A stretch of DNA of 64,000 nucleotides from Amoebidium appalachense (Eukaryota > Ichthyosporea): assembly GCA_963693365.1 (NCBI GenBank), contig CAVNZM010000018.1, positions 186,001 through 250,000 of the forward strand, written 5' to 3'. Below, in pieces: positions 38,745 through 53,160 of this stretch. Every line of letters starts with the position of its first letter. The first letter of the stretch is position 1. The position numbers and the translations under genes are program-made. The notes under the pieces were generated by a model. That model saw nothing but the letters and a program-made list of their open reading frames with translations, did not search any database and was not told where the DNA came from.

Positions 38745-39120
38745 ACACACACACCCCCCCCCCGACCCCGTGACCCCCCCCCCCCCCCCCCCCCCAACAA
38801 AAAAAAAAAAAAAAAAAAAAACTAAAATAACTGCTTCATGGAGTCATGTGTTTCCATAAAACCTTCTCATCAATTTATAATTATTGTGGCATTTTTTCTT
38901 GATGGAGGTGGTGAGGGGGCCCGAGGAGGGGATTTGGAGGGGGGGGGGGGGGGGGGGGGGGAGAGGGGGGGGGGGAGGGGGCGGAGGGGGGGAACCTAGA
39001 GTTGGTCGAAAGAATTTAGATAAGAGTGTAGGGAGTGTATCCATGTCGTATTATCTCGAAAAAAGGAGCTCGATCTTAAACATACACAGAATTTGAACGG
39101 GGATAGAATCAGGTTTGCGG
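38500..39120. repeat. segmental duplication, copy behind A1
   Basis: GTCAATAAAA, then CCTTGTTAAAACAAATC, GGGGGCCCGAGGAGG and AACCTAGAG occur in the same order here and at 48830-49300, separated by different amounts of simple repeat. Confidence 0.65.
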
Positions 39121-39416
39121 GAAGGGGGGGGGGGGGGGGGGGGGGGGGGAGACCGGGAATCTCACGAGCAGGAAAATACAACTAGGATAGTACGATGCTG
39201 CTGCATTGAAAAGAGCGGTGGGAGGATCCAGAGAGGGAAGAGGGAGGGGCAAGGGGGGGAGCTCGAGGGGGGCGGGGGGAGAGAGAGGTGGGGGTAATAC
39301 ATAATTACTGTACCGTAACAAAAGGAAAAAACGACAGTTGAAGGTGGGGTTGCTACCTTCTCATCACGGAGTGGTACCAAAGCAGAGCGCACCAGAGATG
39401 CTGTGTGTGTGCAGCA

Positions 39417-39476
39417 GAGAATATGCAGAATATGCAGAGAATATGCAGAATATGCAGAGAATATGCAGAGAATATA
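39417..39476. repeat. minisatellite of AGAATATGC units
   Basis: GAATATGCAGA repeats about six times with alternating unit lengths of 10 and 12 bases. Confidence 0.8.
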
Positions 39477-40189
39477 GGATGCTACTGAAGTGACGGTGTG
39501 CACATGTCGATTTCCACCTACCCGATCCTCAAATTTACCGGGTCTCATTCCTTATATGTACTGACTGGTCCGCAAGATAGTGCGTATCATCACGAGTCAA
39601 ATCAAACATGATAAATACCCAATGAGAAATTAAGGTCCATGTCTCCGCACAGTATATACTGGTTTGGCGAAATAAACATACTATTTGCCGTGCTTGGAAT
39701 ATTCACTGATAAGATTTAAAGCATGCTATTGATCACATCATCGGAATTTAGACAGCATCTACATCGTCATTAGAACATCATCATTATATGGTCAAGCTAC
39801 GTACTAGCAAAGACATTGTTTCACTAACTACAAGACAAAATGTGCTAAGGCATAACTAACCAACACAAAAACACAAGAACACAAAAAATAGGAACGAAGC
39901 AGCCGGTTCTAGAGGGCATAACAAAACGTTCATGCTTATAGCTGGTTGTGATAACTTAGGCAAAATCACAGGAAAACAGAAATACACGCAGGAAATACAC
40001 GCAGAAAGCAGGATTGCGCGGAAGCAAACAGATGGGCCCACCCGAGATGACATAGATGGAAACAATACGGTTTGACGTAGTCAAAAGGAGAAAGGAGAAG
40101 AAACACAAACTATTAGTCAAAGAAAGAAAGAAGAGAAAAAATACGGAGGAGAAGGAAAGTAAAAGAAAAACTTTGGGGTGTATGTGTGT

Positions 40190-40248
<59 letters not shown>

Positions 40249-40281
40249 GGGGGTGTGGGGGGGGGGGGGGGGGGGGGGAGG

Positions 40282-40312
<31 letters not shown>

Positions 40313-40674
40313 AGGACGAGGAGGAGGGGGAACGGCATGCGTCCGTGCGTGCGATGTGTGTGCGTGCGTATGTGTGTGCGTGTGTGCGTGCGTGCGTGCG
40401 TGGTTGGGTGGGTGAGTGTGTGCGTGCGTGCGAGCGTGCGTATGTGTGTGCGTGCGTGCGCGCGTGCGTGCATGCATGCGTGCGAGCGTGTGTGTGTATA
40501 TAACCAGGTTAACCAGGCCCCCTTTAGTTATTACTTTACTCTCCCACATACTATACCGAAGTTCTGTATATGGGAAGCTTGATTTTGACACGGGGGGAGG
40601 ATGAGGGAGGGGGGGGGGGGGGGAGGGGGTAGTGGCAACTTTGGAGGTGAAGGGGACAAACCACCGCCTTTGGA

Positions 40675-40711
<37 letters not shown>

Positions 40712-40789
40712 TCCCTGGAGGGAGCAGGGGGGGAATCCAACACACCCTTCCGGCTCAAGAAAGGGGGGATGGGGGGGGGGGGGGGGGAT

Positions 40790-41435
40790 CATCATAGCGA
40801 AGAGCTAAGATCCACAAATTTACCAACACCAAATTTGGAAGAAAGACAGAAGAGTACGAAAGGAATTTCTAGGAATCTTTCCAGACACCCCTTTTTCTCC
40901 TTGCAATTGTGTTCACGGTTCCATGGTGTGTGACTGTAGCCGGTGTGAGCACGTGCCACGTGGCACTATTGAAGCACGTGGTTAGAAACGCTGCCAAATA
41001 TGGAATGATTAGGAGATCTAGATCTTGATATGACGACGGCGTGTAGGGATTGGCGGGTTGTTGTTCCAAGATAACCACAGCTTTTAGAGCCATATCTAGG
41101 TAATCAATACATGTTTTAATTGGCTTATATGACTTTGTCATTCCAAGAGCTTTTTTTATTGGTTTATACAGGGATGACAGATGCCTTCGTAGATCCGCTG
41201 ATCTGGTCGAGGGCGAGGACCATCTTCCATCTGCAGAGCGCGCAGCGGCCAAGGGGTATAAAAGAGGTACACGGTCCCACCACTAAGCAGTACAACAGCA
41301 AAAGGACACATAAAAACGATTTGGATTGCAGCCAATATACCACAAGCCTGTCTAATTTTTCTCCCTGCTCAGAAACATTCCTAGCCGCAGCCAATACACT
41401 TAGCCCTGTAGAATTCAAGTACCACCCACTGCACC
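40790..41435. repeat. segmental duplication, copy upstream of B1
   Basis: The stretch from AGCGAAGAGCTAAGATCCAC to the B1 start codon is nearly identical to 53164-54225 upstream of B2, except for a 403 bp MITE insertion in the latter. Confidence 0.85.
41046..41290 (+). promoter_or_regulatory. promoter of secreted family gene B1
   Basis: GGGATTGGCGGGTTGTTG at 41046, GGGATGACAGATGCCTTCGT at 41171, and TATAAAAG at 41257 followed by CGGTCCCACCACTAAGCAG. The second block lies 86 bp before the TATA box, exactly as in B2. The ATG is 179 bp downstream of the TATA box. Confidence 0.7.
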
Positions 41436-42197
41436 ATGTCGCCCCTCACCTTCCTCCTCCCCGCCGCCCTTGCCGCCTGCGCTGCCGCTGCGAGTCTGCC
41501 CTCATCCTACCCAGGAAGTCAGACTAACTCGCCATGTTCCACCCCGCTACCGAGCGCGTGCAACCCCGCAAATGTTCTCGCAAGTATTCGAGGTGATGCT
41601 TCCATGCTGCGTGCCTCCGAGCTCAGCTACCTCGGCGCCCAGATGGCCAGGTGCCGTGCCATTCAATCCATGTGCAGCAGTGGTGCAGGGGACCCTGGTG
41701 ATGAAACACCAGAAGACTCGCTAGAGAGACGCAGCGTCAATGACTTTGACCCAACCTACGATGTCCTCTCTTGGTCTCCCTCTGACTCTACCTTGCTCGG
41801 GGCCTTGCAAGTGCCGCAGGATGAAAACCAGCAGAGCTCAGCAGGGGAGGCCACAGTCAACTCCCTGCACACACGCAGCGCACGTGCATGGCCCAGCCAC
41901 GTGCAGGCACGGCGCAACATCTTCAACGACATTGGGGGCGCCTTCACCTCGGCCGCCGACAAAGTGTCAAACTTTGCCACGGATACATTTGGGCCCAACG
42001 TGAAGGAGGCTGCACGTGCCACCTATGACGCGGCAAAATATGGCCACGACGCCTTCAACGCGGCTCTGGGCGAGCAGGCGCCTGGGCTCTCCAATAGCGC
42101 TGGGGTGCTGGCCGATGAGCTGCCGGCACCTGTGGCTGGCGCCGTGGCAGAGGACGGGGCACTGGAAGTGGCCGCTGAGATAGCATTGGTCGGATAG
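41436..42197 (+). CDS. secreted four-cysteine family protein B1
   Basis: Intronless, 253 residues. Signal peptide 1-20, cysteines 34, 42, 73 and 80 (CX7C, CX6C), Arg-Arg at 98-99 and 159-160. The centre and the block after the second Arg-Arg match A1, but after NFATD the protein switches to the B-type tail of about 70 residues: FGPNVKEAARATYDAAKYGH, then an Ala/Leu-rich end closing in AEIALVG. The segment from 161 to about 211 could form an amphipathic helix with spaced Phe, Tyr and Val. No similarity to a named family is recognised. Confidence 0.85.
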   Translation: MSPLTFLLPAALAACAAAASLPSSYPGSQTNSPCSTPLPSACNPANVLASIRGDASMLRASELSYLGAQMARCRAIQSMCSSGAGDPGDETPEDSLERRSVNDFDPTYDVLSWSPSDSTLLGALQVPQDENQQSSAGEATVNSLHTRSARAWPSHVQARRNIFNDIGGAFTSAADKVSNFATDTFGPNVKEAARATYDAAKYGHDAFNAALGEQAPGLSNSAGVLADELPAPVAGAVAEDGALEVAAEIALVG

Positions 42198-44047
<1,850 letters not shown>

Positions 44048-44470
44048 TCAGAGCTGGGGCTCAGACGTGTAGCTGTGAAGGCCGCCGCCCTCCTCCAGAT
44101 AGGCCTTGAGTTTGCCAATGGCTGCAGGGGGTTTGCCAATGGCTGCAGGGGGTTAAAAGTGAGAAAGAGAAATACTTTCATATACAAACACATACACATG
44201 TACACACACACAAATACAGACACACACACACACACACATATACAGACACACACACGCGCGCGCGCGCGCGCGCGCATGTGCATCCAAGCATAGAGCAGTG
44301 CACTGCAACACACTCGTACACAGTCTTAACACACAAACCATGCGCTTACAACACCGCCTACCCACGCATAATGCTTTGCTTATAATACCGAGTACAGAGA
44401 TTCACGCGTATACATATTCCTTTACACAAGGGGAGATGCAATTTTCCCACTTTTTTTTTATTCCTAGCTG

Positions 44471-44515
<45 letters not shown>

Positions 44516-44548
44516 GCTCGCATGCGTGGTGTGTGCATATGTATATGG

Positions 44549-44581
<33 letters not shown>

Positions 44582-44755
44582 GGGAGGGAGGAAGGAAGGA
44601 ATGAGCACGTACAAGCAAGGATGAAGCCCATGAATACGGGGCTGGGCCTTAGGGGTCGACTCAGCAGCTCGGGGTGGTACTGTACGCCCACATAGAAGGG
44701 GTGGCCTGCATGCACACATGTCAGCCATTTACCAAATCCCCCCCCCCCCCCCCCC

Positions 44756-44789
<34 letters not shown>

Positions 44790-44803
44790 ATAAACACACA
44801 TAT

Positions 44804-44838
<35 letters not shown>

Positions 44839-45039
44839 TCCTCCCTTGCTGAAACAACCACCACCACCACCAGCACCGCCATCCCCCTCCCCGAAAAACC
44901 TACCACGTACATTATCCCTTCATCCAACCCCCCGCCCACACATTCAACGTCTTTCTACATCCTAGTTTCACTGTGCCTACACTTTCACTACATGCAAATC
45001 CCATCCCCCATTACCCCTTCCCCCTCTCCCCCCCCCCTC

Positions 45040-45071
<32 letters not shown>

Positions 45072-45225
45072 ACACACACAGACCCACCCTCCCACCCACA
45101 CACTCACCCCCCATCCCCAACCCCCCATCTCCCCTCCCACCCACCCTCACATACACACTCACCCTCCCCCTCCTCCCCCTCCTCCCCCCCCCCCCCCCCC
45201 CCCCCCGCCGAGGAGCCCCCAAACA

Positions 45226-45310
<85 letters not shown>

Positions 45311-45462
45311 TTTTCAGCTCCATAATCTCCATCCTGTTTCCAGTCTCGTCTCTGCCCACAAACTACATGCCGTGATCCTCCAAAGTGGGAACAAGCTCTG
45401 GGTTGACTTCGTAGCGGTGACGGTGGCGTTCCAAAACGTATTCTTGTTGCCGTACAGTTGGT
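44048..45462 (-). pseudogene. CTP synthase fragment: C-terminal glutamine amidotransferase end, with in-frame stop
   Basis: Three exons remain: about 45305-45462, 44613-44705 and 44048-44121. They encode [47 protein letters not shown] with the catalytic His and Glu of the class I amidotransferase triad, and an end IGKLKAYLEEGG. This matches the carboxyl end of eukaryotic CTP synthase, which makes CTP from UTP and glutamine. A TAG (plus-strand CTA at 45363-45365) interrupts the frame between HGM and FVGRD, where homologues have a sense codon. No exon for the synthetase half or the nucleophile Cys was found before gene A2. The fragment is therefore probably a recently decayed partial duplicate, since splice sites and the rest of the frame are intact. 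Confidence 0.8.
44111..44152 (-). repeat. 21 bp tandem duplication of the CTP synthase splice acceptor
   Basis: TTTGCCAATGGCTGCAGGGG plus G is present twice in tandem. On the coding strand this makes two CTGCAG/CC acceptors 21 nt apart, both in the same phase. Confidence 0.85.
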
Positions 45463-45472
45463 CTGTGTGTGT

Positions 45473-45526
<54 letters not shown>

Positions 45527-46988
45527 ATGGTGGGGTTATTATTAGGACTCTTTGCGCTGCTAAAAATGCCTCGAAGTGTTGAGGGAGAACTATGTACTTA
45601 ATGCGAGGGAAGCCGTCGTGGGATGGCTCACTAAGTAAGTTACTCACATATGACTTTCTAACATGTAACATTTTTTGGATGCTTTATGATCATAGTCTAA
45701 CGATGATGGGGATAATTAAAGTATTCGCCGAAGGAGGGGGGAGGGGGGGGGGAGGGGGGGGGGGGGCATTTACTTTTATATGCGCAACTGGGAAGCCCGT
45801 TGCAGAAACTGGTCCCTCCCCCCCCCCCCCCCCCCCCCCAAAAGAAAAAAAAAAAAAAAAAAAAGATCTTGGAAAAGCGAGCCGAACAATGTGCTTGGTT
45901 TCCCGTACAAAAGGAAAACACACCATATTGAGTGTCTATTTTCCTCAAGTTATTCTGAAAAAGAGAGAGTGTGTGGGTTGTGGTATGAGCACGACACTTG
46001 TCACTTTGTGAGCGCAGATCTAGACGATGCACCTTTTTGTGCGGGTGGGCCGGTGTGCATATCTTTGGTTGTTGTTGTTGTGGTCTTTTTTTTGTTTTTT
46101 TTGGGTGGGGGGGGGGGAGGGGGGGGGGGGAGGGGGGGAGGGGGGGTGAGGGCCCGGGGTGGGGGGGGGGGGGGGGGGGGGGGAGAAGGGGGACAGGAGA
46201 GAGGAGGGGGAGGGGGGTGTAAATAAACGAACCCCACAGTGAAGGAATCCTAGCACTATCTAGACTATACACAGTATACCCCTGACTTGCCTGGTATATT
46301 GTTAGCAAACCACCTCTGTACATGGAATCATAATCCCTGGTTCCGGGCACATACTATTTGTTTAATGGTAGGGACGGTGCTGCTGGTGGTGCTGGTGGTG
46401 CTGGTGTTGGGGAGGGGAGGGGGGGGGGGGGGGGGAGTACGCAACCTCGGAGAGAAACAACGAGAGGTGTAAAACTATTCGGCTGCAAAGGAAAAAAGAG
46501 TGATGGTGGACAGAGAGAGGGGAGGAGGGGGGTGGGGGTCCGAATGGTAGGGGGAAGGAAGGGAGAGGGGTTGGTTGAAGTTTTGGGGATGGAGGAAGGG
46601 TCGCTATAGCTGTCGGGTAGTTATAGCGGTACTGGTGATGGTAAATGTGGTGGCCCAGTGGTGGGGTCGGATGATGCAGGGGGGAGGAGGGAGAGGTAAC
46701 TGAACCCATTCTACCTTTATTTATGAAATAATTAGGCCATCTAAACTATTTATGCTTGTAACCACGCATCTGTGCCAAGGCTTCTCTTCGATTCTTTTTG
46801 AAATAGAATATTGGAAGAAAAGAAGGTGCATGATTACAGTGAGGTAATTGCATTTGAATATCAAAGCATGCATTAAGTTTTCTTGGGCAACAATCTTGGG
46901 CAACATTGTTGTTGTACAGTTTAATTAGTTAACTGACCGGCTGCCTCACCGGGGAGGGGCCAAGGGGAGGGGAAAAGGGTGGGGAAGG

Positions 46989-47020
<32 letters not shown>

Positions 47021-47325
47021 GCGGGGGAGGGTATTTGGTAGGGAGCCTCGGGGAGGGGAGGGGGACCTGGAATTTCATCCGGAGTCGATCGGGGGGGGGG
47101 GGGGGGGGGGGGGGGAGACTCCGAGTGGTCAAACTATGAAACGAACAACACAGATTCACCCAAAATCCAGGAGCCATAATCGTCGAACATTCGAACATAC
47201 CTCATAAAGCAATTGAAACACGCACTTCTCCTGCCCGTTCCAAAGCTTCCTTCTGCCCCGTGCACATATGCGGACATATGCGCGTGAAATCTTCCTTTTA
47301 CGCAATTGACAGCAACCAAGAGGCT
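45463..47325. other. spacer with homopolymers
   Basis: GT tract at 45464-45486 and G runs up to 39 bases (45487-45525), then C run plus A run at 45818-45864 and G runs at 46106-46182. A minus-strand frame near 45540-45671 (PRIKYIVLPQHFEAFLAAQR) is open but has no neighbour exon or family match, and it does not resemble CTP synthase. Confidence 0.45.
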
Positions 47326-47327
47326 CG

Positions 47328-47600
47328 GGGATTGGCGGGCTGTTGTTCCGTTCAAATCAGATTACAATACGTGGAATGTTAACACCATATTTAGGTACAA
47401 TATTCGTGCTTTAATTGGTTTAGCTGATCTCGCCGTTTTTGGAAAATTTGGAAAGTTCTTTGATTCGCTAAAACAGGGATGACAGATGCCTTCGTAGATC
47501 CGCTCATCTGGTCATCTGCCGTGTATACGGGGATGTGCAGAGCGCGCAGCAAGGAGTATTAAAGAGGCATCAGGTCCCACCAGTAAGCAGAAAACAGCAA
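47328..47600 (+). promoter_or_regulatory. promoter of secreted family gene A2
   Basis: GGGATTGGCGGGCTGTTG at 47328, GGGATGACAGATGCCTTCGT at 47476, and TATTAAAG at 47557 followed by AGGTCCCACCAGTAAGCAG. Spacing matches the other three promoters; the TATA box carries a T at the fourth base. Confidence 0.65.
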
Positions 47601-47739
47601 CAAGTCAACATACAAACGGGTTTAAAGGCAGCTAAACCGCTTCAAACAGGTCTAAATAATCTTGCACAAGAGGCAATATTATATATCTAGTGCTACCTTA
47701 CTGCACAATTACAAAACCAACACCACGCCAAAAGCAACC

Positions 47740-48364
47740 ATGTCGCCCCTCAACTTCCTCCTCTCCGCCGCCCTTGCTGCCTGCGCTGCCGCTGCCAGTC
47801 TGCCCTTCCCCGAGCCAGGCAGTTTGGCTTGGGAGCTGTGTGCGACCCCTCTTTCTGGCCCGTGCGACCCAGCAACCCTCCTTAGTCGTCAACAGGAGGC
47901 CCCAAATCTGCGTCCCTTCGAGCGCCAACAACTGGAGTCCCAGCTCTCCATGTGCAGAACAATTCTGTCACAGTGCAGCAATCCAAGCCGTTTGCTCGAG
48001 AGACGCAGCGTCAATGACTTTAACCCAGCCTACGATGTCCTCTCTTGGTCTCCCTCTGACTCTACCTTGCTCGGGGCCTTGCAAGTGCCGCAGGATGAAA
48101 ACCAGCAGAGCTCTGCAGGGGGAGAAAAGAGTCGACTCCCTGCACACACGCAGTGCACGTGCATGGCCCAGCCACGTGCAGGCACGGCGCAACATCTTCA
48201 ACGACATTGGGGGCGCCTTCACCTCGGCCGCCGACAAAGTATCCGACGTTGCCACCGACGCAGTGCAGGAGATAGGCAAGGTGGTGCCTGGGGGGGATAG
48301 TTCGTCCGGTGGAGGTGGGGGCAGTGAGTCGGATGAGGATTTGGCTATCCTTGCACTCGCCTAG
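47740..48364 (+). pseudogene. secreted four-cysteine family member A2, one-base frame break
   Basis: The protein starts like A1 (signal peptide; CX7C and CX6C with different residues between the cysteines; one Arg-Arg before SVNDF). The frame is lost at a five-G run (48118-48122) where A1, B1 and B2 have four G. The other frame carries on with VDSLHTRSARAWPSHVQARR, the conserved block and the A-type tail to TAG at 48362-48364. Apart from this base everything looks intact, including the promoter, so it may be a sequencing error or a very young pseudogene. Confidence 0.8.
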
Positions 48365-48449
48365 AATATTATGCCGTGTGCACATGTGTATTTAAATAGT
48401 TTACAAACTGCTGGAGGTATTCGGCCGGAAGATATTCAATTTAGACGAT

Positions 48450-48634
<185 letters not shown>

Positions 48635-48657
48635 TGGTGGGGGGGGGGGGGGGGGGG

Positions 48658-48689
<32 letters not shown>

Positions 48690-49030
48690 AGGGAGGGAGG
48701 GGTAGGCTGATGATTCACAATAGGTTCATCATAAATTTTGTCGTTGTGTGCATACGGATCATGAGGTATTCTTTTGACTGACTCGGACCTGAGACGTACA
48801 GTTCTAGTTTCTTTTGTTTTCTACAATTTGCCATGTGCTTAGAGTCTCGAAGCTTAGAGTCTCAGGGTCAATAAAAGCATCAAAGCCTAATAGCGGGCAA
48901 AATGTCACTGACCACTAAATCTTGTTAAAACAAATCCAGTAGCAGGTACTGCATCCCCCCCCCCCCCTCCTTCCCCCCACCTCCTTCCCCACCCTTTCAA
49001 CCCTTCTTACCTCAAAGCCACTTATAGGTC

Positions 49031-49074
<44 letters not shown>

Positions 49075-49481
49075 AACATCATTGGTTCATATTTATTCCT
49101 GTATTTCAAAATTACTCAGGATTATATTTCTGGTCATTTGTTTTTCTTAGTGGCAGCTGCAAGGGGGCCCGAGGAGGGTGCGTGTGTGTGGTGGTGGTGG
49201 TGGTGGTTGGGGGGGGGGTAACCTAGAGAACATTTGAGAGAAGAATTGAGGGGGCTATATAGCAAGACGAGGAGTCTGAATTCGAACATACACAAAATTT
49301 GAATGGAAAAAGGGGGAGGGGGAGGGGAGAGAGGCGGAGAGGGCGATAGGGTGGTTTTCGGAGGCTTAGGGTGTGTTGGTGGGTGTCGTGTGGGTGGAGG
49401 TTTAGTGTGTGTGTGCGAGGGGGGGGGGGGGGGGGGGGGGGCCGTGCATGCATGCGTATGAGCGTGCGTGCGTGTGCGTGC

Positions 49482-49540
<59 letters not shown>

Positions 49541-49762
49541 CGCGCGCACGTGCGTGCGTGGGTGCGTGTGTGTGTGCGTGCGTGCGTGCGTGCTTGTGTG
49601 TGTGCCTGTGTGTGTGTGTGTGTTTAACCAGGTCCTTTTATTTATTATTTTTCTCTCCCAAATAGTATACATTCTGTATATTGGAGGCTTGATTTTGAAA
49701 ATGCAGTGAGGGGGGGAGGGGGTAGCAATCTTGGGGGCAAGGGAGGGGTCAACCACACGAGC

Positions 49763-49885
49763 TGAATTATTCTGCTGGTAGCAGCGTAATTCTGCTGGTA
49801 GCGGCGTAATTCTAATGGTAGCAGCGTAATTCTGCTTTGGCTGCATGATTCTGCTTCGAGGGCACTAAATTCTGCTTCGAACAGT
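49763..49885. repeat. minisatellite of TAATTCTGCTGGTAGCAGCG-like units
   Basis: Three to four units of about 20 bp with point changes, followed by degenerate units around GATTCTGCTTCGA. Confidence 0.8.
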
Positions 49886-50004
49886 AATTCAACTTGATGG
49901 TCGGTTTTGTCGCCATCATCAAAAATGCTCACGTGCCTAGGAAAAGCTGGCAGGGACTACCCCTCCGGAGGACAGGGGAAGGGGGGGGAGGGGAGGGGAG
50001 GGAA

Positions 50005-50040
<36 letters not shown>

Positions 50041-50107
50041 GGGGCGAAGGGACCCACCACGCACCTGAGTTGGTGCCCCCTTCCCCTGCCCCCACCCCAC
50101 CCCACCT

Positions 50108-50138
<31 letters not shown>

Positions 50139-50709
50139 GGGGGCGTCCACTATGTTGGATATCATGATCCTTATAGTACCATTATTTAGCAGCGGTCTAC
50201 ATGCATTCCCAAAAGAAAAAAATGTTTAAGCTTAAAATTCCTTTACCTGATTCATCTAAAATTCAGGCAACACACTACAGGTACCCCCCCCCCCCCCCCC
50301 ACCTCTATCCTTTGAAGGGGATGGGGTGGAAGGGGGGGGGGGGGGGGGGGGGGCAGTGTCTCCAGCTCCCCACAGCATGCATATACACACACACATATAC
50401 ACTTCACACGCATTTCACCCTTACCTACACTGTGACACATGTACCACACAAGCACACAAGGTGCACAAACCTGCGATGCGAACTTCCACATCATGACATG
50501 CAGTGTGAGATACACTAGCCATAAAACTAACGGCAAAAAGCACACTGTGTATCTCCCGTGTGAGCACGTAAGATATTTTGTGTATCTTGCGTCACACGAA
50601 CAAACAGACTTTCTGGCTGGTAAGGGAAAGAAAGACACACACACTCTCACACACATCCACGCAGCACAAGTGCTATGGTGAACACACTTGTAGACACACG
50701 GTCAGACAG

Positions 50710-50820
<111 letters not shown>

Positions 50821-51304
50821 GTCTGACGTGCTCACTGAGTACATTCGTTCAAGGCGCACACAAATGCATCCACAACATGCAAACCCATGCGCCCTCCTTC
50901 TCCCTCTCTTTCCTTTTCTCTCTCACTCCCCGTCTCCCCCCCCCATGCCCCCCCTCGAAAGGGAGTCTCTCTCCTTCTCACCCTCACCCCCTTCCCCCCC
51001 CCCTTAACTCTTCTCTCTAGCCCATACAAGTACCACACATACACGCAAGTGCACGCACATCCACATGTTTAAAAACATCCACCCACGCCGGCACAACATA
51101 CAGAGGTACATTCCCACACATACACACCCTCCCACGAACACTGTGGACACGATCATCATAATGTCGCCCCAATACTTTAATCATCTTTCGCGCTGATCGT
51201 CACGCATCATTGTTGGGTGGGGTCAAGGGAGAGAGAGATGTTTGGCCATTGGTGGGGGGGGGGGGGGGGGGGGGGGGATGTTTGGGGAAGGGGGGGGGGG
51301 AATG

Positions 51305-51346
<42 letters not shown>

Positions 51347-51861
51347 AGGGGAGGGATTTTCTACCTCTGGGGTTAGCGCGTCGAGGGTGGCACGGGGAGG
51401 GAACCACCCACCCTCCGAGCTGATGGGTCGCTCCCCCCAACCTCTCCCCCCTCCCCCCACCCCTCCCACCCTCCTTCCCCCCCCCCCTCCCCCCCCCCCC
51501 CCCCACCCACCCACCCACCCCACCCCCCCATTCCTTCATCTCAAATGAATTTAAGAGAAAGGGAGAGAATACGTCGTGATACAATAAGCTTCAGTGCATG
51601 CATATGATTATGGGGTTTACGCTGTTTACTCGAGGCAAAGAGAGACCAGTCTCAGGTATGGGGGGGTTTTGCTCGGAATATCCCCTCAGCGGTATATCAT
51701 GATCACGTACATAACTGTCGGGTGATGATTATATATCAGGGTTTAATTTCTCTACGAGACACCATAAAGACTAAGAAAAATCAATTAGTTGAGGTTCCCC
51801 GTTTTTTTTCTTTTTTTTCTTTTTCTTTTCGGGCTCCCCTGGGACACTCGGTATCAGCTGG

Positions 51862-51944
<83 letters not shown>

Positions 51945-51948
51945 CGTG

Positions 51949-52386
51949 CTAGGATTTTGTAATGATGTGTTTCTCAAGCCAATCAATACATCTAATAAAC
52001 AGGTCGTATACGTAGTTTCGCGTGTTTAGTATAAATTCAAGGATGTTGTAATTTTTAGGTAGGCTATCTTTCTGGGTGTCTGTTGTGAATGTGACGTGTG
52101 TGTGTTGCGGTATTATGTGGTCTATCAAACTACATTTGGCGATACATGACCGTTTAAACTGGTGTGTGTGTGTGTTGTTTGGGCATGCAAAGGATGCCAC
52201 CTTACACTTATTAGATCTCCACTGTATAGGACGTGTACAGTAAAAGCCTGGTATGTGATCAATAATACCATCAGCTAGAGAAAGACCAATTCTACAGGAA
52301 GGTAATATGTATTTGGGTGTTACACATTTGCGAGTGCCATATTTGGCAATATGGTTAAGGCGGTCATTATATATAAAACGAGACAT
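51949..52386 (-). CDS. hypothetical ORF of 145 residues, Cys/His-rich
   Basis: The frame opens with ATG after an in-frame TAA, is not low complexity, and ends in TAG. It contains several Cys and His (CKVASFACPNNTHTHQFKR, then CIAKCSLIDHI) and Ile/Tyr/Asn-rich stretches. Composition is more AT-rich than the neighbouring genes. It could be the remnant of a non-LTR retrotransposon carboxyl end or a real small gene. No motif settles it. Confidence 0.35.
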   Translation of the reverse strand: MSRFIYNDRLNHIAKYGTRKCVTPKYILPSCRIGLSLADGIIDHIPGFYCTRPIQWRSNKCKVASFACPNNTHTHQFKRSCIAKCSLIDHIIPQHTHVTFTTDTQKDSLPKNYNILEFILNTRNYVYDLFIRCIDWLEKHIITKS

Positions 52387-53160
52387 AATTACGGCTTAGT
52401 TTTTCAAGGTGTATGCTTTCATCGGGTCTGGTGTCGTGTGGTATCTTTTTCCATTTGTTAGATTGCGTAATTATCTTGTGATTGTGTACATGTCTGATAA
52501 GTAAGTGGCAGTCCAAAGTCACACGCACACTTTTGTGGGGTTATTTGTATTTGTGCCCGGGGGAATAGGAGAGAGAGAGAGGGAAGGAAAGAGGGGAGAG
52601 GTGAGGAGGGGACAGGTCGGATAGAGAAGAGGGGGTGGGAGGGCAAGTACTTCTTGTGCTTATTGAAATTCAGCGCGAGATGGGAAATAGAGAAGACTAC
52701 CCTGAAAATCGTGGAGGCCATAGTCAGACGCTTTACAGCTAATCCAACCTCCAACAACAGGATATACGTTTAGAGTTTTAGGTACTCTGGTTTGCACCAG
52801 GTACCGGGGTTAGACTTTGAAACAATACTGGCAGAGTTAAGTAATAAACCGGAAAAAATGAAAGTAACTATACATTTTCTTGGTGATTTCAATATAATAA
52901 TGGATATCCAACAAATCCGGACTCGCTAGATATTTTTTTTTTTTTTTTTTTTTTTTGGGGGGGGGGGGGGGGGGGAGAGGGGGGGGGAGGGGGGGAGGGG
53001 GGGGGAGGGGGAGGGGGGAGGGGGGGGGGGAGGGGGGGGGGGAGGGGAGCGGGCGGGTGTTTGGGGGGGGGGAGGGGGTTGAGGGGTTTGAAGGGGTTGG
53101 GAGGGTTGGGGGGGAGAGGGAGGGAGGGGGGAGGGGGGGGGAGGGGGGAGGGGGGGGGGA
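52387..53160. other. spacer with T run and poly-G block
   Basis: T run at 52931-52956 followed by GGGGGAGGG-type DNA to 53160. An open minus-strand frame at 52458-52757 lacks any support. Confidence 0.4.

Larger units (their letters stand above)
37783..40789. other. 3' flank of A1: poly-G tracts, partly duplicated behind A2
   Basis: Runs of up to 40 G, (GT)n at 40190-40246 and TGCG repeats at 40345-40490 dominate. Segments around 38530-38600, 38900-39090 and 40498-40600 have recognisable counterparts behind A2. AATAAA occurs near 38540. No gene was recognised. Confidence 0.55.

Noticed and set aside
45363-45365. TAG reassigned to an amino acid
   Set aside because: TAG is the natural stop of eL22, of the coiled-coil gene and of all four secreted family genes, so the TAG in the CTP synthase fragment is more simply a nonsense change.
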